In this document: positions 8,296 to 15,279 of the stretch, one piece after another
Position numbering within the stretch: position 1 is the stretch's first letter
How the letters are laid out: every line of letters starts with the position of its first letter
Assembly: GCA_017618935.1 (NCBI GenBank)
Contig: JAFZTG010000255.1
Location: 1 to 24,096, forward strand
From: Bacteroidales bacterium
GTDB taxonomy: Bacteria; Bacteroidota; Bacteroidia; Bacteroidales; UBA1715
DNA: 24,096 bases
Direction of reading: 5' to 3'
Translations under genes and position numbers: made by a program
The notes under the pieces: model-generated
Database searches by the model: none
The model's input: the letters and a program-made list of their open reading frames with translations, nothing else
Told to the model about the DNA's origin: nothing

Positions 8296-9660
8296 TTAGG
8301 CATTTATATTTAGAATCGTATTTGATAAATCGCTAAAATCCAGACTTGCGCCATTGTTTGCACGCAAAAGTAAGAGATTTTTCTCCTTCCAACTTATTTT
8401 ATACAACTCCGATTTGATTGCTTCGAGCGTATGTACCACCTTAACTTTTGACGAGCCGAAGATTTTTTCCACCGTCTTCTCGTCTATCGTCGTACGACCA
8501 CTTTCGTTCTGGTTACTATAATATATGTATTTGTCGTCGGCCAATCGCATGCAATCGTCGTATTGTTTCCAGAAATTCTCAGGCACCTCGCCATCGGAAC
8601 CAACTTCCAGACAAACCACCAGCTCACGCAACGGATACAATTCACGAACGGCTTTAATCGTCGCATTCATACGCAACGGCGAATACACATAGTCACGATA
8701 AATGTTGACCGTGGCATTCTTTCCCAACAGTTGCAACTGCTTCATCGGCCCCTTGAAAAATTTCAACGCCTGATAAAACTTCTCCTCTGAAATCTTCAAT
8801 TGCTGACACACTTTCAATGCACCGGCTATGTTTTTCATGTTGTGTTCACCAAATATATATATAGGTAAACGACCACCCGAAATTTTCAAAAATGTGTGGT
8901 TGTTAAACAACTCATACGGATGCGTTCTATACGGAATCAGCTTGATGTCGGACTGAGAATGAGAAATAACCTCACATACACGGTCATCTTCTTCACAATA
9001 AATGAGACGACCATTTTTATTGATAGAGCCAACGTAGCGTTTGAACTGCTCAATATATTCCTCCAATGTCGGGAACGACTGCACATCCTCCCACGCAATG
9101 CCACTCAACAAAGCGACACACGGTTTGTAATGCTCGAATTTAGACCTGTCGTCAATCGAAGAAGAAATATGTTCGTCGCCTTCCACAATCAGCAAATTGC
9201 TTGACTTTGACAGACGAATGGTGCTTTCTTGGTCGTTCACCGCCGAACAAAGGATATAATCATAATCGTATTCATAATATGAAAGCACGTGCATTACAAT
9301 CGACGTGATCATATTCTTGCCATAACTGCCGGCAATCACCACACGTTGCTTGTCCTTTGCAAATTCATAGATAAATTCAGAATACGAATAAATCTGTATG
9401 CCAAGTTCGCGCGCACGCACCAATTCAGGATTATCAGCCAAAACCTTTCCTCCCGCTATCACCACGTCAATATCGTGAGTGATATGGTCGGCATTCCAAC
9501 CTAATTCACGAGGCAACAAACCATTTTGCTTCAAATCAGTGTAGGCAGGATCATAAATTTCATCATCACTACCCGAAACTATAAAACCATCGTTTTTAAG
9601 CGTTATGGCTATGTTGTGCAACGTGGCACCCCCTATTGCTAACAAATGAATTTTCTTCAT
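8296..9660 (-). CDS. Mpl-like Mur ligase homologue, probably catalytically impaired
   Basis: 454 residues with the three-domain layout of Mpl (UDP-MurNAc:L-Ala-gamma-D-Glu-mDAP ligase, murein recycling). The N-terminus MKKIHLLAIGGATLHNIAI and GSDDEIYDP, the central EGDEHISSSIDDRSKFEHYKP and LSGIAW, and the later HNMKNIAGALK all follow the Bacteroidetes Mpl pattern. However, the catalytic signatures differ: the P-loop reads GSYGKNM (111-117) where GSHGKTT is expected; the Asp-His after LSGIAW reads E191-D192; the Arg of the KRL motif is Q308; the His of the DxAHxP motif is Y326. The fold seems kept but nucleotide and metal binding are probably weakened or lost, so I give no mpl symbol. The start is the ATG at 9660 (family-like MKK); an in-frame ATG two codons upstream at 9666 is equally possible. 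A -7 box lies at 9680-9687. Confidence 0.85.
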   Translation of the reverse strand: MKKIHLLAIGGATLHNIAITLKNDGFIVSGSDDEIYDPAYTDLKQNGLLPRELGWNADHITHDIDVVIAGGKVLADNPELVRARELGIQIYSYSEFIYEFAKDKQRVVIAGSYGKNMITSIVMHVLSYYEYDYDYILCSAVNDQESTIRLSKSSNLLIVEGDEHISSSIDDRSKFEHYKPCVALLSGIAWEDVQSFPTLEEYIEQFKRYVGSINKNGRLIYCEEDDRVCEVISHSQSDIKLIPYRTHPYELFNNHTFLKISGGRLPIYIFGEHNMKNIAGALKVCQQLKISEEKFYQALKFFKGPMKQLQLLGKNATVNIYRDYVYSPLRMNATIKAVRELYPLRELVVCLEVGSDGEVPENFWKQYDDCMRLADDKYIYYSNQNESGRTTIDEKTVEKIFGSSKVKVVHTLEAIKSELYKISWKEKNLLLLRANNGASLDFSDLSNTILNINA

Positions 9661-9679
9661 CCCCATTTTTATTTCGCGG

Positions 9680-9687
9680 CAAAAGTA
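9680..9687 (-). promoter_or_regulatory. -7 box of the Mpl-like gene
   Basis: On the minus strand TACTTTTG is an exact TAnnTTTG match, 13-20 bases upstream of the two candidate start codons. The region where the -33 box should be is only T-rich. Confidence 0.55.
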
Positions 9688-9692
9688 GTAAA

Positions 9693-9724
9693 AGAATTAA
9701 GAATTAAAAATTAAGAGTTAAAAA
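9693..9724. repeat. Short AT-rich near-repeat (ttaag/aattaaaa units)
   Basis: The intergenic stretch is built from repeated aattaag / aattaaaa / gttaaaaa units. It sits between the divergent Mpl-like and metA promoters. Such AT-rich runs are common in Bacteroidetes spacers; no function is evident. Confidence 0.4.
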
Positions 9725-9772
9725 TCTATTGGGGAATTATTCTAAAATGCATTTGTAAAATCCTCGTATTAT

Positions 9773-9802
9773 TTCAAAAACTCCTAAGTTTTTATACATT
9801 TG
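9773..9802 (+). promoter_or_regulatory. Promoter of metA
   Basis: A perfect -7 box TACATTTG at 9795-9802, with a TTTC (one mismatch to TTTG) 18 bases upstream at 9773-9776. The start codon lies 19 bases after the box, so the leader is too short for a SAM riboswitch or other structured control element. Confidence 0.6.
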
Positions 9803-9821
9803 TGCGAATTTTAATACTGAT

Positions 9822-10727
9822 ATGCCTGTAAATATACCTGATAAGTTACCTGCAGCCGACATTCTTCGTGACGAGAACGTGTTCGTCATGTCGAATAGTC
9901 GTGCTTTGACACAAGATATTCGTCCTATCCGTATCGGCATCTTGAATCTTATGCCCGTGAAGGAAAAAACTGAGACACAGTTAATTCGAATGTTGTCAAA
10001 CTCTCCGTTGCAGGTCGAGGTCAAGTTGCTATACACCAAGACGCATACGCCTTCGCACACTTCGGCAGAATATCTGCAAACGTTTTATCAATCCATTGAC
10101 GAAGTGGGAAAACTCGACGGACTTATCATCACTGGCTCGCCAATCGACCATCTCAAGTACGAAGACGTTGATTTCTGGCCAGAACTGACGCACATTTACG
10201 AATGGACAAAAGAAAATGTGACTTCTACATTTCATATTTGTTGGGGTGCGTTTGCCGGAGTCTATTATTATTATGGTATAGACAAGCATTGGCGCGATGA
10301 CAAGATCAGCGGCGTGTTCAAGCATCAAGTACTTATTCCGAAGGAACCGATTGTGAGAGGTTTCGACGACGAATTTTTCGTTCCACATTCTCGTAATTCC
10401 TATCTCGTAAACGAAGAGGTTGCCGCTCACAAAGACGAAGTTGACGTGATTTGCGAAGGATTGAACATCGGTCCATATCTAATGATGTCGAAAGACAGAA
10501 AAAACATCTTTGTGTTTGGTCATTCCGAGTACGACACTCTCACCTTGCACGACGAATATATGCGCGACAAGGCAAAAGGAATGGATGTAAACCTTCCCGA
10601 AAACTATTATCCGCTCGATAATCCGGCACTTCCTCCACAAAATACGTGGAAAGCTCACGGACATTTATTGTACACAAACTGGCTGAATTATTACGTTTAT
10701 CAAGAAACACCATATAAGTTCGAGTAA
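9822..10727 (+). CDS. metA: Homoserine O-acyltransferase (MetA family)
   Basis: Activates homoserine by O-acylation, the first committed step of methionine synthesis. 301 residues, normal MetA length, opening MPVNIPDKLPAADILRDENV. The catalytic residues are present: C140 in HICWGAFAG, H234 and E236 in FGHSEYD. The acyl-donor position (E. coli Gly111 for succinyl-CoA, Glu for acetyl-CoA in other MetA) is D109 in ITGSPIDHL, neither of the two known states. Being acidic, it suggests acetyl-CoA use, but that is inference. CWGAFAGVYYYYGI also differs from the usual CWGAQAGLYYHYGI at two positions. It is a single gene with its own promoter, followed by a perfect hairpin, with no other methionine genes nearby. 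Confidence 0.96.
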   Translation: MPVNIPDKLPAADILRDENVFVMSNSRALTQDIRPIRIGILNLMPVKEKTETQLIRMLSNSPLQVEVKLLYTKTHTPSHTSAEYLQTFYQSIDEVGKLDGLIITGSPIDHLKYEDVDFWPELTHIYEWTKENVTSTFHICWGAFAGVYYYYGIDKHWRDDKISGVFKHQVLIPKEPIVRGFDDEFFVPHSRNSYLVNEEVAAHKDEVDVICEGLNIGPYLMMSKDRKNIFVFGHSEYDTLTLHDEYMRDKAKGMDVNLPENYYPLDNPALPPQNTWKAHGHLLYTNWLNYYVYQETPYKFE

Positions 10728-10740
10728 TAAACGTTAAGAA

Positions 10741-10764
10741 CTGATTTTAACACATTAAAATCAG
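10741..10764. terminator. Perfect hairpin after metA, without T-tract
   Basis: Inverted repeat CTGATTTTAA-CACA-TTAAAATCAG: a 10-base-pair perfect stem with a 4-base loop, 14 bases after the metA stop. It is not followed by a T-run on either strand, so it may be a weak terminator, an mRNA-stabilising 3' end, or an operator about 70 bases upstream of the crp-like -7 box. Confidence 0.45.
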
Positions 10765-10831
10765 AATACTAATTCCACATTTTTATGATAGTAGGGAAAT
10801 GAAAAAAACTTTTTTATTTCGTTTCTTTTGT

Positions 10832-10839
10832 TATTTTTG
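10832..10839 (+). promoter_or_regulatory. -7 box of the Crp/Fnr-type regulator gene
   Basis: TATTTTTG, an exact TAnnTTTG match, 23 bases before the ATG at 10862. It lies inside the frame that would extend upstream to 10799, which argues that the longer frame is not translated. Confidence 0.6.
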
Positions 10840-10861
10840 CCATAATCAAAAAACAAGTGTT

Positions 10862-11563
10862 ATGAAAACAATGGAAAAGAATAACCTAGAAGACTTGTTG
10901 TTGCAAACACAATTTATTCAAGTCTTGAATGCAGACGATAAAAAAACAGTGGTTGCAAATACCCGTTTTATTCCTTTTTCCAAAGGTGAAAACATTTTTA
11001 AACAGGGCGCCACTATCAACGAATTTGTCGTATTGCTGACAGGTTTGGCAAAAGTTTCGGTTGAAAATTCAACGAATGAAACTGCCACTATCATTAAAAT
11101 GCTGGCTCCCGTATCGTTAGTTTCGGTAAGTTCTATGTATGATACTACGTATAAGGCCACAGCTGTTGCAATGACGTATTCTATGGTTGCTTTTATTGAT
11201 AAGATGACAGTTTTGAATATCGTTAAAAATAATTCGAAATGTCTGATGTCATTGCTCGAATATTCTCATAACTATATGTCGGAAGCGGTGCAACAAATTG
11301 TGGATTTTGGCCAGAAGACAATCAAATCTCGTGTTGCTTGCTCGTTGCTCAGAATTGCTCGTTTTGCAGAAAACGACTTTATCGATATTCCTATTTCTCG
11401 AAATGATATAGCTCAATATTCGGGAATTGCAACGGGTAGTACCATTCGCTTGTTGGCTGACTTGGAAAAAGAAGGAATTATTGTTCTTGACAAAAAAACT
11501 ATCAAGATTGTCAACAAAGAAGAATTGATTCGGATTAGCAAGATCGACACAAAAGAGGAATAA
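10862..11563 (+). CDS. Crp/Fnr-family transcription regulator
   Basis: 233 residues from the ATG at 10862. The N-terminal half (about 15-130) is a cyclic-nucleotide-binding-type beta-roll (FKQGATINEFVVLLTGLAKV), and a long dimer helix (SLLEYSHNYMSEAVQQI) follows. The C-terminal part (about 155-225) is a Crp-type winged helix with IPISRNDIAQYSGIATGS and TIRLLADLEKEGII as the DNA-contact segment. There is no Cys cluster of the Fnr type, so it is not an oxygen-sensing iron-sulfur Fnr. The ligand cannot be read from the sequence; the cAMP-contact RS pair is not evident. The frame is open to 10799, but the promoter box at 10832-10839 lies in that extension. Convergent with GH43, 10 bases between the stops. 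Targets unknown. Confidence 0.92.
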   Translation: MKTMEKNNLEDLLLQTQFIQVLNADDKKTVVANTRFIPFSKGENIFKQGATINEFVVLLTGLAKVSVENSTNETATIIKMLAPVSLVSVSSMYDTTYKATAVAMTYSMVAFIDKMTVLNIVKNNSKCLMSLLEYSHNYMSEAVQQIVDFGQKTIKSRVACSLLRIARFAENDFIDIPISRNDIAQYSGIATGSTIRLLADLEKEGIIVLDKKTIKIVNKEELIRISKIDTKEE

Positions 11564-11573
11564 TCCTTGTTCT

Positions 11574-13112
11574 TTATTTATACTTGACCGTAAACCAAGT
11601 AAATACAGCCTTGCCTTTTGCTACGTAGGGACCGACCAATAATCCCGAAAATCCTCCTGCAAGGTATTGTGCATCCATTTGCCCGATTTCGGTCCATGTT
11701 TGGCCGTTTGCATTGTCGGCGTATTTCCAATAGAATTTGTACATTTCTTTTTGTGAACTGATTTTCAGGTAAATAACGTGCGTCTTGGAATCAATTTCCG
11801 TCGTTTTTACTTGATTGACGCTATTGAACAAACATTCTGACTTGACAAAGGCTTGGCCGTTTTCACGTACCAAGGCAATATTGTAGCGTTTGCCGTCGTC
11901 GTGATGAACACAAAGCCCCGCTTCGCCTTCCCAATCGGCAATTTCGAGTTTGAGTTCCACGTCCATGTAGTAATCCAATTGTCGTGTGCCGACAAAAGCG
12001 TCGTATGTACTGCTTGCGTTGATTTCAAGCCCTTCGGGGGTGATTTTTGCTACGGTTTGTGGCGAAACTCGGTATGCGTTCCAATCTTCGGGAATGTTGT
12101 GAGAAAAACCATTTACAAAAGTAATCGGTTTTTTTCGTTGCGAAACGGACTTTTTTGTTGATTGTGGCAAGGTTTTCACGTTCATTTCTTCTGAAACTGT
12201 TCCGTTACCGTTCACCGTAAGCCAACCTTTATCGTTCCATTCCACGGGAGCCAGAAACGTTTCTCTGCCCAAAGGATAAAATTCACCGATGGGACGTGTT
12301 CCCAGGAAAACCATCCACCACGAGCCATCGTGTGCCTCAATCAAATCGGCATGACCTGTGCATTGAATCGGGTTGTTTTGGGCGTTTTTCCCTACGTGCG
12401 ACAGTATCGGATTGTTCGGTGCTGGCATATACGGCCCCCAAATGTCGTCGCTGCGGAATAGGTTCACGTGATGCCCAAATTCGGTACCGCCTTCGGAAAT
12501 CATGAGATAGTAATAGTCACCTCTTTTATAAATGTGAGGCCCTTCGGGGTATCGGCCACCCAAGCCGTCGGTCAAGTAGTGGAACGATGACAATTCTTCG
12601 CCAGTTTTGGGATTGATGCAAATCTGGATAATGTTGTTGTCGCCCGTACATTGCAAATAACACGTCCCGTCATCAGTCCAAAAGAGCGAGGGATCTATCC
12701 CAATGCGTGGGTTGGTAAGAAACACGGGATTGCTCCACGTGGAATCGGGGTGTTTGGCGTGTACTATGAAATTTTGACCACAGCCAACGTTGGTACAAAT
12801 CACGTAAAATGTGCTGTCGTGCTCATTGTAACGGATTGTCGGGGCAAACATGCCGACGCCTTTGCTCAAGTCAAGACCATTTTGGTCAGTTACGGCATAA
12901 TTTATTAGTTCCCAATTGATTAAGTCATTGCTATGATAAATCGGCAATGCAGGATTTTGAATAAACGAACTTGTCACCAAATAATAGTCATTGCCCACGC
13001 GGCACACGCTCGGATCGGGAGCCATGCCCGAAATCACAGGGTTTTTGTACCCTTGCGCCGAACAATAGAGGGCGAGAAGCAATAATTGAATGATGAGCAA
13101 ATGTCGTCTCAT
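11574..13112 (-). CDS. Secreted glycoside hydrolase family 43
   Basis: 512 residues. A signal peptide (MRRHLLIIQLLLLALYCSAQ) predicts export. The five-bladed GH43 propeller follows, with its three acidic residues visible: D33 in APDPSVCRVG (base), D140 in GIDPSLFW (pKa modulator) and E190 in YPEGPHIYKRGDYYYL (acid). From about residue 320 there is a C-terminal beta-sandwich as in GH43 xylosidases/arabinofuranosidases (GLEINASSTYDAFVG, then YNIALVRENGQ and QYLAGGFSGLLVGPY). The likely action is removal of xylose or arabinose from plant polysaccharide side chains; the exact substrate cannot be read. It is the last gene of a probable operon with the epimerase, 4 bases upstream of it, and the SDR. 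No SusC/SusD pair is in view. Confidence 0.93.
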   Translation of the reverse strand: MRRHLLIIQLLLLALYCSAQGYKNPVISGMAPDPSVCRVGNDYYLVTSSFIQNPALPIYHSNDLINWELINYAVTDQNGLDLSKGVGMFAPTIRYNEHDSTFYVICTNVGCGQNFIVHAKHPDSTWSNPVFLTNPRIGIDPSLFWTDDGTCYLQCTGDNNIIQICINPKTGEELSSFHYLTDGLGGRYPEGPHIYKRGDYYYLMISEGGTEFGHHVNLFRSDDIWGPYMPAPNNPILSHVGKNAQNNPIQCTGHADLIEAHDGSWWMVFLGTRPIGEFYPLGRETFLAPVEWNDKGWLTVNGNGTVSEEMNVKTLPQSTKKSVSQRKKPITFVNGFSHNIPEDWNAYRVSPQTVAKITPEGLEINASSTYDAFVGTRQLDYYMDVELKLEIADWEGEAGLCVHHDDGKRYNIALVRENGQAFVKSECLFNSVNQVKTTEIDSKTHVIYLKISSQKEMYKFYWKYADNANGQTWTEIGQMDAQYLAGGFSGLLVGPYVAKGKAVFTWFTVKYK

Positions 13113-13116
13113 AGCG

Positions 13117-14148
13117 TTATTTCTTATTGTTTAATCGTTGTTTTGCTTGTTCCAGTTCTGCAATCACGGCATCGCACCAAGCATCAAATTCTTTGTCTTC
13201 TTTTTGGTATTCGGGATGAGCAAGCACAAACTTGATAGTTTTCCGAACCCCTTGGTCAAAACGCACGGTTGCCTTGAAATCGGGAACGGCACGTTTGAGT
13301 TTCGTATTGTCGAACACCACTGAATTTGCCTTATCGCCAATCAAACTGCCAGTAAAATCGAAATCGCCGACGGAGGAAAGAAACTCCGATGATACGTAGT
13401 AGGGCTTGCATTCCACGCCGAGAACGTCGGCAATGCTCTGATATGCCTGATTCCACGTAACTGATTCATCTGACGTGATTTGGAAAGCTTCGCCTATGGC
13501 GTGCGGATTTCCCATCAAACCGACAAATCCTTTTGCAAAGTCGCTGTTGTGGGTGAACGTCCACAGCGAAGTGCCGTCACCGTGGATAATGACAGGTTTT
13601 CCTTCCAGCATACGTTTCACAACTTGCCAACTGCCGTTTTTGCCGTGTACGCCAAGTGGAATAGACCGTTCGTCGTAAGTGTGGCTGGGACGGATTATGG
13701 TGATTGGAAATTGTTCATCGCGATATTTTTTCATCAGAAAATCCTCGCAGGCAATTTTGTCGCGAGAATATTGCCAATACGGATTTGCAAGCGGTGTGCC
13801 TTCGTTTATCACATAGTTTCCGAGCGGTTTTTGATACGCCGACGCCGAACTGATGAACATAAATTGCTTCGTTTTTCCTTTGAAAATGCGGTAATCGCGT
13901 TCAATCTGTGACGGCACGAAACAAATAAAATCACACACGCAGTCGAACGACAGTCCGTTGAGGGCTTTGGTCACCTCGGCCTCGTTGTTTACGTCGTTTA
14001 CCACGATGGAGTGCACGTTTTGGGGAAGTATGTCGTTTCGTGAGCCACGGTTCAATACATACAATTCCCATTCGTCGGATTCGGCAATCCGTTTGGAGAT
14101 GGCGGTGCTGATAGTGCCCGTTCCACCTATGAATAACGCTTTTTTCAT
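13117..14148 (-). CDS. NAD-dependent epimerase/dehydratase (extended SDR)
   Basis: 343 residues. Rossmann nucleotide-binding motif GGTGTIS at 8-14, an ISSASAYQ strand around 99-106 with the catalytic Ser, and the YxxxK pair Y127/K131 in YSRDK. The later IRPSHTYDE, HGDGTSLWTFTHNSDFAKGF and FQITSDESVTWNQAY stretches are typical of the atypical extended SDR group that acts on nucleotide sugars or related sugar derivatives. The substrate is unknown. It ends 4 bases before the GH43 start and begins 45 bases after the SDR stop, on the same strand, with no TAnnTTTG box in the gap, so it is probably co-transcribed. Confidence 0.88.
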   Translation of the reverse strand: MKKALFIGGTGTISTAISKRIAESDEWELYVLNRGSRNDILPQNVHSIVVNDVNNEAEVTKALNGLSFDCVCDFICFVPSQIERDYRIFKGKTKQFMFISSASAYQKPLGNYVINEGTPLANPYWQYSRDKIACEDFLMKKYRDEQFPITIIRPSHTYDERSIPLGVHGKNGSWQVVKRMLEGKPVIIHGDGTSLWTFTHNSDFAKGFVGLMGNPHAIGEAFQITSDESVTWNQAYQSIADVLGVECKPYYVSSEFLSSVGDFDFTGSLIGDKANSVVFDNTKLKRAVPDFKATVRFDQGVRKTIKFVLAHPEYQKEDKEFDAWCDAVIAELEQAKQRLNNKK

Positions 14149-14193
14149 AAATGAAAAAGTTTACAAAACAGAAATTATATTGTTGTTTCTGAA

Positions 14194-14925
14194 TTATTTA
14201 GAAACTTTTGCCAATGCTTCGTCAAGAGTCATTCCTGCAAAATCCTGTGCACCGAACAATCGGCCACTTTTCTTGTCGTTTACGAAAGCGCCCAATACAA
14301 TGCCAGGAATCACGGAATCAGGGTCGTTTGGAGCACTTGGTCCACCAAGATCTGTTCTGCACCATCCCGGGTCAGCCAAACTGATGATTACATCGGTTCC
14401 GTCAACCGTTCCTGCCAAGTCGGTCGTAACTTTGTCGAGAGCCGCTTTGCTGGCAGAATAGCCCGCTTGTTCAGGTTCGTTTCTAATGCCACTTGTAGTA
14501 TTGATGATACGGCCAAAACCACGTTCTTTCATTTTGGGTAGGAACGCGTAGCACAACATCATAGGAGCAATGGTGTTGATAAGAAAACTTTGCGTATAGT
14601 CTTCTACGGGTGTTTGGAAATAGTCGGTGCGATATGCGATTTGTACGGCAGCATCGTTAAACAAAATGTCAATTTGCGTGCCTTTCGCGTTGATTTCGGC
14701 AATCATTTTGTTGACTTCTTCTGGTTTTGACAACTCGGCAGCCACGCAATATGCCTCTACGCCCATTGCCTTCACTTCTTCGAGAACTTGTGCCGTGTGA
14801 GCCAAATTACGGCTATGTAACACTAAGTTACAGCCCTGACTTGCCATAAATTTTGTAATTCTGTATCCGATTCCTCGGTTTGCACCAGTAATAAGTGCCC
14901 ATTTACCTTTTACGTTTGTTTTCAT
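14194..14925 (-). CDS. Short-chain dehydrogenase/reductase
   Basis: 243 residues, classical SDR. TGANRGIG at 13-20 binds the cofactor; N90-D91-A92-A93 takes the place of the NNAG motif; the catalytic set is N117, S145, Y156 and K160 (GYSASKAALDK). R39 after the second beta strand hints at NADPH preference. The substrate cannot be inferred. It is the first gene of the likely SDR-epimerase-GH43 operon. A possible promoter upstream (TACTTTTA on the minus strand, one mismatch to TAnnTTTG) is weak. Confidence 0.92.
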   Translation of the reverse strand: MKTNVKGKWALITGANRGIGYRITKFMASQGCNLVLHSRNLAHTAQVLEEVKAMGVEAYCVAAELSKPEEVNKMIAEINAKGTQIDILFNDAAVQIAYRTDYFQTPVEDYTQSFLINTIAPMMLCYAFLPKMKERGFGRIINTTSGIRNEPEQAGYSASKAALDKVTTDLAGTVDGTDVIISLADPGWCRTDLGGPSAPNDPDSVIPGIVLGAFVNDKKSGRLFGAQDFAGMTLDEALAKVSK

Positions 14926-15018
14926 ATTATATTCTTTTTACGTAAAAGTATAAAAAAAATGTTATCGTACACGTTTGTTCCTTTAAAAATAGACAAGCAT
15001 AATAGATATACAAATCTG

Positions 15019-15231
15019 TTAATACTGTCCTTTGTGTACAAAAAATAGTTCGTAATGTTCATCAGTATTAGGTGGTAAAGGAATAACAAATTCGGGTTCC
15101 CCTGATTTTGATAAATAAGCAGGAATTACTTTCGTCCCTATTTTGGGTTGCGAATAATTTGAATGTTGCACCGTTTCACACCCCAATAAAAGTGATGACA
15201 ATACTGATAAGAAAAATATTTTTGTTTTCAT
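15019..15231 (-). CDS. Small lipoprotein of unknown function
   Basis: 70 residues. A lipoprotein signal peptide is clear (MKTKIFFLSVLSSLLLGC, C18 lipidated, followed by ETVQ). The mature part of about 52 residues is polar with several prolines and shows no domain I recognise. A terminator lies just upstream (15246-15273), so it is not simply read through from the large secreted protein gene, yet I find no clear promoter of its own. Intact start, signal peptide and stop argue for a real gene. Confidence 0.65.
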   Translation of the reverse strand: MKTKIFFLSVLSSLLLGCETVQHSNYSQPKIGTKVIPAYLSKSGEPEFVIPLPPNTDEHYELFFVHKGQY

Positions 15232-15245
15232 AACATATTTTTTAG

Positions 15246-15273
15246 AAAAAGTAGAGATGCGCTACGTCTCTAC
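15246..15273 (-). terminator. Intrinsic terminator of the secreted-protein gene
   Basis: On the minus strand GTAGAGA and TCTCTAC form a 7-base-pair stem around a 9-base loop, followed directly by five T. It lies a few bases after the stop at 15280. The GTAGAGAC-type stem resembles hairpins that recur in many Bacteroidetes genomes, so it may also be a copy of a dispersed element. Confidence 0.75.
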
Positions 15274-15279
15274 CAAAAA

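Noticed and set aside
9727..9821. SAM riboswitch or other leader element for metA
   Set aside because: The predicted transcript start leaves only about a dozen leader bases, too few for a riboswitch.
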